NCBI GenBank assembly: GCA_015654835.1
Contig: JAATGG010000243.1
Location: 1-33,845 of the forward strand
Direction: 5' to 3'
DNA length: 33,845 bases
Source of the DNA: Terriglobales bacterium
GTDB taxonomy: Bacteria; Acidobacteriota; Terriglobia; Terriglobales; Acidobacteriaceae
Made by a program: the position numbers and the translations under genes. This document shows, in pieces, positions 24,946 to 33,769 of this stretch. A model generated the notes under the pieces. It had not been told where the DNA came from, searched no databases, and saw nothing but the letters and a program-made list of their open reading frames with translations. Each line of letters starts with the position of its first letter. Position 1 is the first letter of the stretch.

Positions 24946-27444
24946 CTAACTCGCACTTACCGTTTTCTCCGAGAATTCATCCGGCGGTAAGCCAGAATCG
25001 CAATGCACGGGGGCGGCTTGGGCAAATGCCGGATGAGCGGCCTCGACCAGGGTAGGGATTCGGTCGGGTGGCACGGGACACGACAGCAGATAGCCCTGCA
25101 GCAGGTCGCAATGCAGATCGCGCAGGCAAGCTAACTGACTTGCTGTTTCGACCCCCTCAGCCACAACTCGATGGCCGAGCGCGTGGGCCATCGAAAGAAT
25201 AGCCTGCACAATCGTGTAGGTGCCGCCTTGTCCGCAAAGCTGCTCGATAAACGAACGGTCGATCTTGAGTTCGGCAATCGGTAACTGGTGCAGCCGGCCC
25301 AGCGAGGAGTGCCCGGTGCCGAAATCGTCGATGGAAAATGCGATTCCCAGGGCGGAGATCGCAGCCATCTGATCCGTGACTTCAGCCAGGTTGCGCATGG
25401 CTGCGGTCTCTGTGATTTCGAGATGGATCCACTGGGGATCGACGGCGCCATGCCGAAGAGTGTCAATCAACCGCTGGGCAAAGTCCACATGCATCAGTTG
25501 CAGGGCGGAGACGTTGATGGCGACGGGCACCAGCATCATGCCCTGCTTCTGCCAACACTGCAGTTGACGGCAAACTTCCTCGATCACCCATTGCCCCAGA
25601 GGGATAATCAAGCCCGTCTCCTCTGCGATAGGGATGAACTTATCCGGTCCAACGGGTCCACGGTGCGGATGCGTGAGGCGCAGCAGGGCCTCCAGCGCAT
25701 GTATCTTTCCATCGAATCCATAGAGTGGTTGATAGGCCAGGTAAAATCCGCCCTCTTCGAGCTGCAGCCGTATATATGCTTCGATCTCGATCTGCTCTTC
25801 GGCGGCTTTGCTGAGTTCCGGTGACAACCAGATGGTCTGTCCGCCGCCCGCGGCCTGGGCGCGGCGCAGAGCGCTCTCGGCCCCCCGCCACAAGGCCACG
25901 GTATCGGTGCCATCGTCGGGACAAACGGCCAACCCCACGCTGAAGCAAAATTGGATCTTGTAGCCCTCAATGAACAGTGGTGCCGCGAACACCGCTCTTA
26001 AATCGTTGGCGGTCTGCTCTGCCGCGATCGCGCTCCGGATTCCGGTAAGAACGATCGCGAATTCATCCCCGCCCGTCCGGGCAATGATGTCCATCGAACG
26101 TACGTGGGAACTGAGAATGCCGGCGACGTGCTGAATGCACTTATCCCCGATGCGCGGTCCATAAATATCGTTGATGCGCTTGAAGCGGCAAATATCCATG
26201 CACAGCACGGCGAGCTTTTCTTCGGACTTTGCTGCCCGCTCTACGGCCTCGGTCAAACGCTCTTCGAATGACATGCGGTTCGAGAGCCCGGTGAGCGCAT
26301 CATGCTGCGCCTGGTGTACGAGTTGGTCCTGCAGCGCCTCGCGTTCCGTCACATCCAGGGCCAGTGCAAAACAGCACCGCTTGCCTTGAAACACGATGAT
26401 ATGGGACGTAATGTCCATCGGCACGATGGTGCCGTCTTTGCGAATGTGCCGCGAAGGCGTGCTGGAAATCGGCTGCGCCAATTTCATGTTTCTGAATGCC
26501 TTGGGAAGGACGTCCGGATGCAGGATATCGGTCAGTGTCAATCGCAGAAATTCTTCGCGCGTGTAGCCATGCAGGTCCAGTGCGGCCTGATTCACATTCA
26601 GAAGCCGCAGTGTCTCCAGTTCGAAGATCCAAAGAGCATGTGGATTGTTCTCGAACAGCAGACGGTATTCGTCGGTCAGGGCGCGTGACGCGCGCGCGTC
26701 TTCTTCCAGCACCATCAGGATCATGCCCGCGGCCACGCACGATTTGGGAATATTCCAGAAGTCGTTATCGACAAAAGCTTCGGGCCAAAGCTGCTGAAAA
26801 AAGTAGTCCAGCGGGAAAACGGTAGCCCAGCCGATCTGGCCCACCACGATGGTCTTCAGCGCCACCGTCCGCTCCCAGCCGTTGTTCCAAAAATCGATCG
26901 CGGCCACGAGATAGAGATCTGCCAGCAGAGCCCAGATCAGTCCCTCGGCTCGACCGTGCAGCGTGCAGTAAAGCATCCAACCGCCCGCGGCCACGCAGAT
27001 CGGGATAACGAACGCGGCAGTCGGCGCGCGATGCGGCCGTGCTCTTGCGGCCATCCAAATGGCCGCCGCTTGCCGCACGACGACTGCTGCCGACAGCACC
27101 CAGGCATTCTCAAACCCAACCGCTGCGAGACTTAGACAGGTGAGCGTCGGAATCGTGATGACGATCCATAAACGCAGGGCCACCCTGCGGCCTTCCGTCA
27201 GAATCATCGTGGAAACGACAAAGAAAATTCCGGCAATGGCAAGCGTATCCACCACCAGACATGCCTGCACACTGCGCCACAGAACGGCGGAGGGCTGCCA
27301 TAACTGGCTGCAGAAGTGAGCCAGAACGCAGAGCCAGCCCGCGATCCAGCACCTCAAGCGGTCGTCGGGCCGCAGCCACGAGACGGCCCCGAAGAGGAAG
27401 GCCAGCAGAGTCAGGAGCACGATTTCGATTACAATTTCCTGCAT
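24946..27444 (-). CDS. Membrane GGDEF/EAL protein with PAS domain
   Basis: Cyclic-di-GMP signalling protein of 832 residues. The N-terminal part (about 1-245) has six or more membrane helices and no recognised MASE family. A PAS domain follows at about 258-370 (LLFENNPHALWIFE, LHGYTREEFL). The GGDEF domain (about 380-545) keeps GGDEF at 458-462 and an inhibitory site RSMD at 449-452. The EAL domain (about 560-805) keeps EAL at 585-587, INVSALQ, LEITET, DDFGTG, the LKIDRSF Lys, AEGVET and LQGYLLS. Both synthesis and hydrolysis sites look intact, so it may be bifunctional with the PAS/membrane part as sensor. It converges on the alpha-glucuronidase gene. Confidence 0.94.
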   Translation of the reverse strand: MQEIVIEIVLLTLLAFLFGAVSWLRPDDRLRCWIAGWLCVLAHFCSQLWQPSAVLWRSVQACLVVDTLAIAGIFFVVSTMILTEGRRVALRLWIVITIPTLTCLSLAAVGFENAWVLSAAVVVRQAAAIWMAARARPHRAPTAAFVIPICVAAGGWMLYCTLHGRAEGLIWALLADLYLVAAIDFWNNGWERTVALKTIVVGQIGWATVFPLDYFFQQLWPEAFVDNDFWNIPKSCVAAGMILMVLEEDARASRALTDEYRLLFENNPHALWIFELETLRLLNVNQAALDLHGYTREEFLRLTLTDILHPDVLPKAFRNMKLAQPISSTPSRHIRKDGTIVPMDITSHIIVFQGKRCCFALALDVTEREALQDQLVHQAQHDALTGLSNRMSFEERLTEAVERAAKSEEKLAVLCMDICRFKRINDIYGPRIGDKCIQHVAGILSSHVRSMDIIARTGGDEFAIVLTGIRSAIAAEQTANDLRAVFAAPLFIEGYKIQFCFSVGLAVCPDDGTDTVALWRGAESALRRAQAAGGGQTIWLSPELSKAAEEQIEIEAYIRLQLEEGGFYLAYQPLYGFDGKIHALEALLRLTHPHRGPVGPDKFIPIAEETGLIIPLGQWVIEEVCRQLQCWQKQGMMLVPVAINVSALQLMHVDFAQRLIDTLRHGAVDPQWIHLEITETAAMRNLAEVTDQMAAISALGIAFSIDDFGTGHSSLGRLHQLPIAELKIDRSFIEQLCGQGGTYTIVQAILSMAHALGHRVVAEGVETASQLACLRDLHCDLLQGYLLSCPVPPDRIPTLVEAAHPAFAQAAPVHCDSGLPPDEFSEKTVSAS

Positions 27445-27673
27445 TGTTCCGTACGCATCCTAAGTGGCCTGCGTGTAACTCCAATCGGCGCGAAATCACG
27501 ATCAGAACAACTGGAACTTTCTGGTACGGGCGATTTTAGTCACTGAAGGTACTGTTATGGCCAGCAGTCAGGAAATTTTTTCCCGGTAGGGAACTGCTTC
27601 AAAGAAAAACAAGCCGTTGCCCTCTGTCACCGCTTCGCTGTTTACCCGTTCCGTCCGTGAGAATGCAGCCAGC

Positions 27674-29851
27674 CTACGCCTTCGCTACTTCCACCAGCGT
27701 CGAATAGAACGTAGCCGCTGCGCCCAGATCGGTCAACCGCTCGCTGGTGAGGGCGTTGACGTTCGCGCCGTCCGGGCTGAGCTTAGCCCAATCCATGTGG
27801 GCCGCCACCACCCCGGCCGGCACGCTGCCGTTCACCAGCGCCGTCAGCTTCAGCGATCCGCGCTCGTTGAAAATACGCACCGCGTCCCCGTCAGCGATGC
27901 CTCGCGCCCTGGCGTCCTCGGCGTGCATTTCCAGCCGCTGGCTGGTGCGCGCCTCCATCTTGCGGTGCCCGTCCAGATTGGCGAATGTCGAGTTCATGTA
28001 ATTGTCCGACTTGCGGCTCAGAAACTCCAGCGGAAACCGTTTCGCCGCCACGCCCCAGCGCGATTCCGTCGGTGGAACGAAGCCCGGAAGCGGATCGAGC
28101 CCCTGCGCGGCCAGCGTCTCCGAAGCAAATTCGATCTTGCCCGAAGGAGTGGCAAATGGCCCCGCCGTATAAGGCAAAAAAGGCTGTTTCTCGGGATCAC
28201 GATGGAAGCTGAGCGGGATATGTCCCTGCTCTTTCAAGTCCTCCAGCGTGATGTGCTCCATGCCGGCGTTGGTCGAGTGGCCATCCGCTCCAATCGCCAG
28301 CGCCTGCCGGATGATGTCCTCTGCCGTGTCTCGAAAACACTCTTCGGTGAACCCCATCCGCTGCGCAAGCTGGCCAAACAGCCACACATTTTGCCGAGCC
28401 TCGCCCGGAGCCTCGATGGCTTGCTGCGAAAGCTGCACAAAATAGTGCCCGTATGCGCCCTGAATATCGGTATGTTCCAAAAACGTCGTCGCCGGCAAAA
28501 TGTAGTCGGCATAATCCGTCGTATCGGTAAAAAATAGATCGTGAACCACGGTAAACAGGTCTGGTCGCTCCATTCCGCGCCGCACGGCATTTTGGTTGGG
28601 AGCCACAGCGCCGGGGTTTGAATTGTAGACAAACAGAGCGTGCACCGCCGGGCCATCTTCAGCCTTCGCGTCGGGACTCTGGCCCAGCTCCGTCAGCGCC
28701 TGCCCCAGCGCGGACATATTCACCACCCGCGCCAGCCGGCCCAGCGGGGAGGCCAACGCCAAATCCGGCCGCTCCACTGCCTGCTTGTCCCACGGGAAAG
28801 CGCCCGAGGTGGAGAGCTGCCCGCCTCCTCCGCGATGTTTCCATGCCCCCGTCAGCGCCGGCAGCATGGCGATGGCACGCGCCGCCGTCCCGCCATTCTC
28901 CGAGCGCTGCATTCCATAATTCAGCCGTAGCGCGGTGGGCCGCGTGGTGGCGTATTCGCGTGCCAGTTGCTCCACTTCGGCGGCTGTCATGCCGGTCCAT
29001 GCCGCCACCCGCTCCGGCGTGTAGTCGCGCACTCGCTCGGCGAGCCGGTCGAACCCGTGGGTCATCGCATCGATGTAGGCCCGGTCTTCCAGCCCTTCGC
29101 GCAAAATTACATGCATCAGTCCCAGCGCCAGCGCTCCATCGGTGCCCGGCCGAATCGCGATATGCCAGTCTGCCAGCGCCGCCGTCCGCGTCCGATAAGG
29201 GTCGATCACAATGAGTCGTGCGCCGTTCCGCCGTGCCTGCTCCACCATCGGCCACAGGTGAATATTGTTGCCGTGAATATTCGCGCCCCAGGCCACGATC
29301 AGCTTGGACAGCCGGAAATCCTCGATAGGCGTGCCGAACTTTTTGCCGTAGACCAGGTTCCACGCCACCCCGCCGGCCTCCGCGCAAATCGTCCGGTCCA
29401 ACTGGCTCGCACCTAAACGATGAAAGAATCGCCGGTCCATCGATCCGTAGCCCAGCACGCCGATGGTGCCCGCATAGCTATAAGGCAGAATCGATTCAGG
29501 GCCATACTCGTCGCTGATTCGTTGCAGCCGCCCGGCAATCCCCTCCAGCGCCTCGTCCCAGCTTATCCGTTCAAAGGCTTCGTGTTCGCGTCCGCGTTCC
29601 AACGGCCCTTTGGCCACGCCGGCCTTGCGCTTCAGAGGATAAAGAAGCCGCCCCGGCGCGTAAACGCGGTCGAGATATTTGGCTACCTTGCCGCATAAAA
29701 ATCCTTGCGTTACCGGCTGCGATGGGTCGCCCTGCACTTTTACGGCGCGGCCCTCCTCGTTTACCGTCACCAGCACAGCGCAGGAGTCCGGGCAGTCATG
29801 CGAACAGACTGTATGCACGATGCGAAACAGCGCGGAGACGGTTGCGGACAT
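27674..29851 (-). CDS. Molybdopterin-dependent oxidoreductase, cytoplasmic type
   Basis: Catalytic subunit of the DMSO-reductase superfamily, 725 residues. The N-terminal 4Fe-4S motif is intact: Cys16, Cys20, Cys24 and Cys53 (VCSHDCPDSC, QGFLCGK). The molybdopterin domain follows (ISWDEALEGIAGRL, IVAWGANIHGNN, IVIDPYRTRTAALAD). Cys154 in TICAEAGG sits where the Mo-ligand Cys of related enzymes is found. The C-terminal molydop-binding domain covers about 600-720 (MEARTSQRLEMHAEDARARGI). There is no Tat signal peptide, so it should be cytoplasmic. No iron-sulphur, membrane-anchor or cofactor-chaperone gene is adjacent, and the substrate is unknown. It resembles the BisC/YyaE-like group rather than nitrate or formate enzymes. 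Confidence 0.92.
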   Translation of the reverse strand: MSATVSALFRIVHTVCSHDCPDSCAVLVTVNEEGRAVKVQGDPSQPVTQGFLCGKVAKYLDRVYAPGRLLYPLKRKAGVAKGPLERGREHEAFERISWDEALEGIAGRLQRISDEYGPESILPYSYAGTIGVLGYGSMDRRFFHRLGASQLDRTICAEAGGVAWNLVYGKKFGTPIEDFRLSKLIVAWGANIHGNNIHLWPMVEQARRNGARLIVIDPYRTRTAALADWHIAIRPGTDGALALGLMHVILREGLEDRAYIDAMTHGFDRLAERVRDYTPERVAAWTGMTAAEVEQLAREYATTRPTALRLNYGMQRSENGGTAARAIAMLPALTGAWKHRGGGGQLSTSGAFPWDKQAVERPDLALASPLGRLARVVNMSALGQALTELGQSPDAKAEDGPAVHALFVYNSNPGAVAPNQNAVRRGMERPDLFTVVHDLFFTDTTDYADYILPATTFLEHTDIQGAYGHYFVQLSQQAIEAPGEARQNVWLFGQLAQRMGFTEECFRDTAEDIIRQALAIGADGHSTNAGMEHITLEDLKEQGHIPLSFHRDPEKQPFLPYTAGPFATPSGKIEFASETLAAQGLDPLPGFVPPTESRWGVAAKRFPLEFLSRKSDNYMNSTFANLDGHRKMEARTSQRLEMHAEDARARGIADGDAVRIFNERGSLKLTALVNGSVPAGVVAAHMDWAKLSPDGANVNALTSERLTDLGAAATFYSTLVEVAKA

Positions 29852-29926
29852 GCAGCCATTCTAAGCGGAATGAAAGTGAGCGGGGAACGAAACCGAAGGA
29901 GGGAAGAACGGGGAGGGAAGCTTCGC

Positions 29927-29963
29927 GTGCCGGGGCTGGCGGTACTTTTGCAAGCCCCGGCAC
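29927..29963. other. Strong hairpin between VWA and molybdoenzyme genes
   Basis: GTGCCGGGGCT (29927-29937) and AGCCCCGGCAC (29953-29963) form a perfect 11-bp stem in the 130-base gap between two genes on the reverse strand. There is no T tract on the reverse strand, so it is either a weak terminator or an RNA-processing site. Confidence 0.5.
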
Positions 29964-29981
29964 ACTGAGAGAAAAAATACC

Positions 29982-31301
29982 TTACTGCGCGTCTCGCGCG
30001 TTGGGGTAGTAACCGGTCTTGGCGATCACTTCCAACCCTGGCCGATCTACACGGACATCGATTGGGCGGAATTTGCCGTCGATCACCGGCTGGTGGCTGA
30101 GATAGCCCAGCGTATACCGTGTCCGCGCTTCCTCGGCAATTCTGGAATAGCTTCGTTCCATGCCGTTCAAGTCGCGCTCCGAGTCCAGCGTTCCGCCGGT
30201 CGCCAGCGTATAGGAGGCAAGCCGGTTGTCATACATGGTGAAGGGCAAATGAAGTCGGCTGATATAACCCTCGCCCCAGCGTGCGGAGTCGCCCACCAGC
30301 GTGCCGTAGACGGTAATATCGTTGGTTTCGAGGTAGCGCAGCACGTCGCGGTAGGTGGCCTTGCTGCCGTACTCCTTGCCGTCCGAAACGACATAAATGA
30401 TACGGCGGCGGCCCTTGGGCCGGGTAGAAAGCTCCTTCGCGGCGGCCAGAATCGCGTCGTTGAGAGTGTGGATTTCCTTGGGGATGGTCATGAAAGGACC
30501 ACCGCCGACCGAGCGACCCGGTTGCAGGTTAGGATCGACGCAATTGCCGTTTTCGCGGATGTTGCATCCCGCCAGCGGGCCGCTGTTGACCGGCGGAAGC
30601 ATCTCGCTGCCCGTCTCCTTGGTCATGGAAAGCACGTAGGGAACGCGCGCACTCTGCGCACCGGTAAACCCGCCCGAGCGGTTCTGCGCGCCATTGCTAT
30701 ACGAGAAGACCGCAATCTCGTCGTAAGGGGCCAACGCGCCCTGAATTGCCGCCAGCGAGTTGTTCACCTTGGCCATCACATCGGCCGTCACGCTCTGGTC
30801 GATCACAAAGGCCATCGACAGCGGAAACGCATCTGCCGTGAACAGCCGTAGCGGCTGGCGCTGGCCGTTCTCGAAGATTTTAAAGTTCCGATAGGTCAAG
30901 CCGGGGACCAGCACGCCCTTCGAGTCCTTTACCGTGACCGGAACTTCGACAAAGTTTACATTCAGCCGGATCAGGGTGCTGGTCTTTTCAAACCCCTCCC
31001 CCCCCTCCGGGATCTCGGGAGGCGCAGTCTGCACCTGATCCTTGCCCTCCTGGGCGGGAGGCTGGCTGCTGCTGGGTGTCGTCGGAGCCGGCTGCTGGCC
31101 CGCCGATGCCGCAGAAGAACTCGGCCCCGGCAGCGTATCGCCGGCACCCTTGCCTGGCGTAATCGGACCATTCACGTTCGACAACGGCGGCGGCGCCTGA
31201 GGCGCAGGATTGTCGGGAATGGCGGGTTGTTGTTGCGCAGGAGCCGCCAGACTCAAGCCTAAGAATGTTGCAAGCGCCATTGCACTTAAACCAAGCTTCA
31301 C
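29982..31301 (-). CDS. VWA-domain protein (acidobacterial VWFA-related type), Pro-rich
   Basis: Exported protein of 439 residues. I chose the GTG at 31301: AGGGAGG lies 11 bases upstream, and the signal peptide (LGLSAMALATFLGLSLAAPAQ) begins immediately. Starting at the GTG at 31331 would put that site inside the gene. A Pro/Gln-rich linker covers about 25-100, then the acidobacterial VWFA-related domain (LNVNFVEVPVTVKDSKG, GLTYRNFKIFENG). The MIDAS motif reads DQSVT in FVIDQSVTAD, and RRRIIYVVSDGKEYG is the later Asp site. It is closely related in layout to the divergent gene at 31705. The family is abundant in Acidobacteriota, probably binding metal and other surface proteins; the role is unknown. 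Confidence 0.88.
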   Translation of the reverse strand: MKLGLSAMALATFLGLSLAAPAQQQPAIPDNPAPQAPPPLSNVNGPITPGKGAGDTLPGPSSSAASAGQQPAPTTPSSSQPPAQEGKDQVQTAPPEIPEGGEGFEKTSTLIRLNVNFVEVPVTVKDSKGVLVPGLTYRNFKIFENGQRQPLRLFTADAFPLSMAFVIDQSVTADVMAKVNNSLAAIQGALAPYDEIAVFSYSNGAQNRSGGFTGAQSARVPYVLSMTKETGSEMLPPVNSGPLAGCNIRENGNCVDPNLQPGRSVGGGPFMTIPKEIHTLNDAILAAAKELSTRPKGRRRIIYVVSDGKEYGSKATYRDVLRYLETNDITVYGTLVGDSARWGEGYISRLHLPFTMYDNRLASYTLATGGTLDSERDLNGMERSYSRIAEEARTRYTLGYLSHQPVIDGKFRPIDVRVDRPGLEVIAKTGYYPNARDAQ

Positions 31302-31704
31302 AGGTATTCCGTCCTCCCTAAAATGCCGCACCGAATCCGTAGCGTTCCCTGAAAATAGTCCACCCGCAACATGATCGTGAAACAGGCTCCCAAGTTGGAG
31401 AACCGGTTCCCGACTGCTTTGCTATGGAGATGGCGAGAACGACAACCTTTATACATTGTCGCAACACTCGCTCGTTTTCAGAAAAAACGCCCTATTTAGC
31501 CGCGTCCCTAAGGACACTCCACCAGCCGGCAACCGGCCAATGGCACTCCACCCGTCAGAGTATCAGACGCGCCACAACGTCGGTGGTTGCCCGACGCTGT
31601 TGAAACAGTCCTGAATAGGGGGTCCGCCGCGTCCCAAATCCGAATCCTGTCCTTGCCCGAATCCGCGTTTCCCATTCCCCTGCAACTTCGTCTAATTTGA
31701 CAGT
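31302..31704. other. Divergent intergenic region of the two VWA genes
   Basis: This gap of about 400 bases has no gene. Apart from the ribosome binding site of the reverse-strand VWA gene (31310-31317), only short inverted repeats such as GCCGG/CCGGC near 31534 were seen. The forward VWA gene has no evident Shine-Dalgarno sequence; TTGACA directly precedes its ATG. Confidence 0.3.
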
Positions 31705-32727
31705 ATGCGTATTCGTTTGGGAATGGCCGCCTTGCTGCTTGCCCTGCCAATTCTGCCGGCGGCGGGATGGGCCCAGCTTGCCCCCTCGCCCGACGCCCCC
31801 CCCGTGAGCAATGCCCCCGCCGCTCCCGAGGAAGAATCCGTAGCCACGTTTCGCGTCAACGTCAACCTGGTGAATGTCTTCTTCACCGTCAAGGGCAAGG
31901 ACGGCCAGTTGGTGCCCCACATGACCATGGGCGACTGCACCGTCTCGGAAGATAAAGAGCCGCAGAAGCTCAAAAGCTTTGTGGCCGAGAACGACCAGCC
32001 CCTCACCCTGGGCATTCTGCTCGACACTTCTTATAGCCAATCCCGCGTACTCCAAATGGAGCAGGATGCCGGCGGCCAGTTCCTCTCCCGTGTGCTCCGC
32101 AAGAAGGACGAGGCTTTTGTCGTCTCATTCGATGTCAACGTCGACCTGCTCCAGGACTATACCAACAGCCCCCGCCTGCTCAGCCGAGCGCTCGACTCGG
32201 CCAAAATCAATGCCGGTGTCAGCATGGGCTCGGGTCCGGTGCCCTCCTCTACCGGACCTCGCGGCACTCTGCTCTATGACGCGGTTTACCAGGCCTCCAG
32301 TGAAAAACTGAATCAGGAAACCGGCCGCAAAGCCATGATCATCCTGACCGATGGCGAAGATCAGGGCAGCCAGCACAAAATCAACGATGCGGTGGCCGCC
32401 GCACAAAAATCCAACGCCATCATTTATGTCATTCTGTTGGCCGATGTCCATTCTTATGGCGCGTTCGGCTATAGCGGCTACTCCGCAGCCAAAAAACTGG
32501 CGGAGGAAACCGGCGGCCGCGTTATCGACGTCGGCAACAATGGCAACAAACTGCAAGCCGCCTTCGAACAAATCGAGGACGAGCTACGCACCCAATATGT
32601 CGTCACCTATACTCCCAGCAACACCAAGCTCGATGGCACCTACCGGCATCTCGCCGTCGAGTGCCGTGGAGATGGGCTCAAGGTTCAGGTCCGCAAAGGC
32701 TACTATGCCGCCTCCGCCGAAAACTAG
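31705..32727 (+). CDS. VWA-domain protein (acidobacterial VWFA-related type), short
   Basis: Exported protein of 340 residues with a signal peptide (LGMAALLLALPILPAAGWAQ) and a short Pro/Ala-rich linker. It then has the acidobacterial VWFA-related domain: FRVNVNLVNVFFTVKGKDGQLV, LGILLDTSYSQS with a canonical DxSxS MIDAS, KAMIILTDGEDQG, and a C-terminal QYVVTYTPSNTKLDG beta part. It is a shorter paralogue of the divergent gene at 29982-31301. No clear ribosome binding site precedes the ATG. Two paralogues back to back suggest duplication or a functional pair. Function is unknown. Confidence 0.88.
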   Translation: MRIRLGMAALLLALPILPAAGWAQLAPSPDAPPVSNAPAAPEEESVATFRVNVNLVNVFFTVKGKDGQLVPHMTMGDCTVSEDKEPQKLKSFVAENDQPLTLGILLDTSYSQSRVLQMEQDAGGQFLSRVLRKKDEAFVVSFDVNVDLLQDYTNSPRLLSRALDSAKINAGVSMGSGPVPSSTGPRGTLLYDAVYQASSEKLNQETGRKAMIILTDGEDQGSQHKINDAVAAAQKSNAIIYVILLADVHSYGAFGYSGYSAAKKLAEETGGRVIDVGNNGNKLQAAFEQIEDELRTQYVVTYTPSNTKLDGTYRHLAVECRGDGLKVQVRKGYYAASAEN

Positions 32728-33291
32728 CGTCTATCAGCGGAGGCCTTGCCGGAACCGGTCTCTTCCCCGATAGAAATTACACATAAAAATTTACCCGGAG
32801 TGTGAAGAAATTTCCTGCTTTCTCCCCTACAAAGCCCGGACTCAATCGATAAGCCCTCTTCGTATCATTCAACCATTTCATAATCAGATGTTTAGCAGAA
32901 GAGATCCGGCAGGATGCCTCAGGCATGAACGTGGCCCAATGTGGATATACGCACCACCGCCATCAATGACGTTTTGCCGGCGGGCAACGAGAACGGTCAA
33001 CCTTTCGCCAATGCGTCCGGAGCTTTTCTCGGCGTCAGGCAAAATGTTCATTTGGAGAGTGGAAGCCAGGTAGTTGTCGGTATTTCAGCGGCAACGCATC
33101 CATAAAGACGTTGGAGTAGATCGCCGAGAGTGTCCAAATTTCGGACATTCTCGGGCGCAACAAATTACCTTAGTTGTACAAAAGGGTAATCTAGCGCACA
33201 AAATCAGTTGTCGCTAATATCGGCGGTAACGGAGAGAACTTGAGGCCTTTGCAAAAATAAATTTTTAGGCCCCCCCCCCCAGGAGTTTGCC
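32728..33291. promoter_or_regulatory. Long leader with two operator-like dyads and a C11 tract
   Basis: No gene is visible in this 564-base stretch. GAGAGTGTCC (33126-33135) and GGACATTCTC (33143-33152) form a 10-base inverted repeat with one mismatch. ATTACC (33164-33169) and GGTAAT (33185-33190) flank TTGTACAA (33174-33181), forming a nearly symmetric second dyad. Both lie upstream of the 83-residue gene. A run of 11 C (33270-33280) sits directly before the ribosome binding site AGGAG (33281-33285). Confidence 0.45.
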
Positions 33292-33543
33292 ATGTTTTCT
33301 GATTCCACAGTCCACGATGGCTTCGAAATCAGTCCCCGGTTTCGCCAAATGATCACAGAGCGAGTAGAACGGTTGGAACGGGATGCAAATCAGGACGAGG
33401 CCCAGGTGGCCTTGCTCGAAAGCGGCGATCATATCCGCCGTCAGATGCGCCTCGTCGCTGTGCAGCGCGCCGAAGCACTTCGTATGAGGCTCTTCCTCGA
33501 TCGCGCCAGAACCCGCCTGCCGCGTCCACTCATCGCTCTCTGA
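33292..33543 (+). CDS. Small charged protein, unknown function
   Basis: Predicted protein of 83 residues that I do not recognise. It is supported by AGGAG six bases before the ATG and by a terminator 70 bases after the stop. It has no signal peptide or membrane segment. The middle is helical and rich in Arg and Glu (RFRQMITERVERLERD, HIRRQMRLVAVQRAEALRMRL), suggesting a coiled coil or helical hairpin, perhaps dimeric and nucleic-acid- or protein-binding. The elaborate upstream region suggests tight regulation. It could instead be a small structured regulator. Confidence 0.6.
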   Translation: MFSDSTVHDGFEISPRFRQMITERVERLERDANQDEAQVALLESGDHIRRQMRLVAVQRAEALRMRLFLDRARTRLPRPLIAL

Positions 33544-33610
33544 AGCAGTTTGTTAAATGACGAAGATCATGAAAAGGGCAGCCTAATCGCGCAGTAAAAG
33601 ACATTACAAG

Positions 33611-33653
33611 GCCGTTCTCTCGAATCAGAGAAAGCGGCTTTTCTGCTTTTTTA
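33611..33653 (+). terminator. Terminator after the 83-residue gene
   Basis: GCCG-TTCTCT and AGAGAA-AG-CGGC form an interrupted stem (33611-33620 with 33627-33638), followed by TTTTCTGCTTTTTTA. It ends the small gene before the opposing tRNA. Confidence 0.75.
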
Positions 33654-33693
33654 TTTAGCTTCGTCTAACCTAAGTTAGCCATTTCAAAGATTA

Positions 33694-33769
33694 TGGAGCA
33701 CCGGGCGGGTTTCGAACCCGCGAATACAGGTTTTGCAGACCTGCGCGTTAGCCACTTCGCCACCGGTGC
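33694..33769 (-). tRNA. tRNA-Cys(GCA)
   Basis: Complete cloverleaf on the reverse strand. The acceptor stem GCACCGG/CCGGTGC is followed by discriminator T and an encoded CCA. The D stem is GCG/CGC, the anticodon stem CAGGT/ACCTG carries loop CTGCAAA with anticodon GCA, and the T arm is GCGGG-TTCGAAA-CCCGC. U73 and GCA are the identity marks of tRNA-Cys. No integrase lies beside it here. Confidence 0.96.

Noticed and set aside
27617-28537. 306-codon forward frame over the molybdoenzyme
   Set aside because: Antisense to a clearly conserved gene; low-complexity Arg-rich product.
32888-33073. 61-codon frame in the long leader
   Set aside because: No ribosome binding site, no similarity, and it is interrupted by regulatory-looking DNA downstream.
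33694-33769. tRNA-Cys as an integration site for the mobile element
   Set aside because: The integrase is 18 kb away at mnmE, and no integrase or duplicated tRNA end lies near the tRNA.
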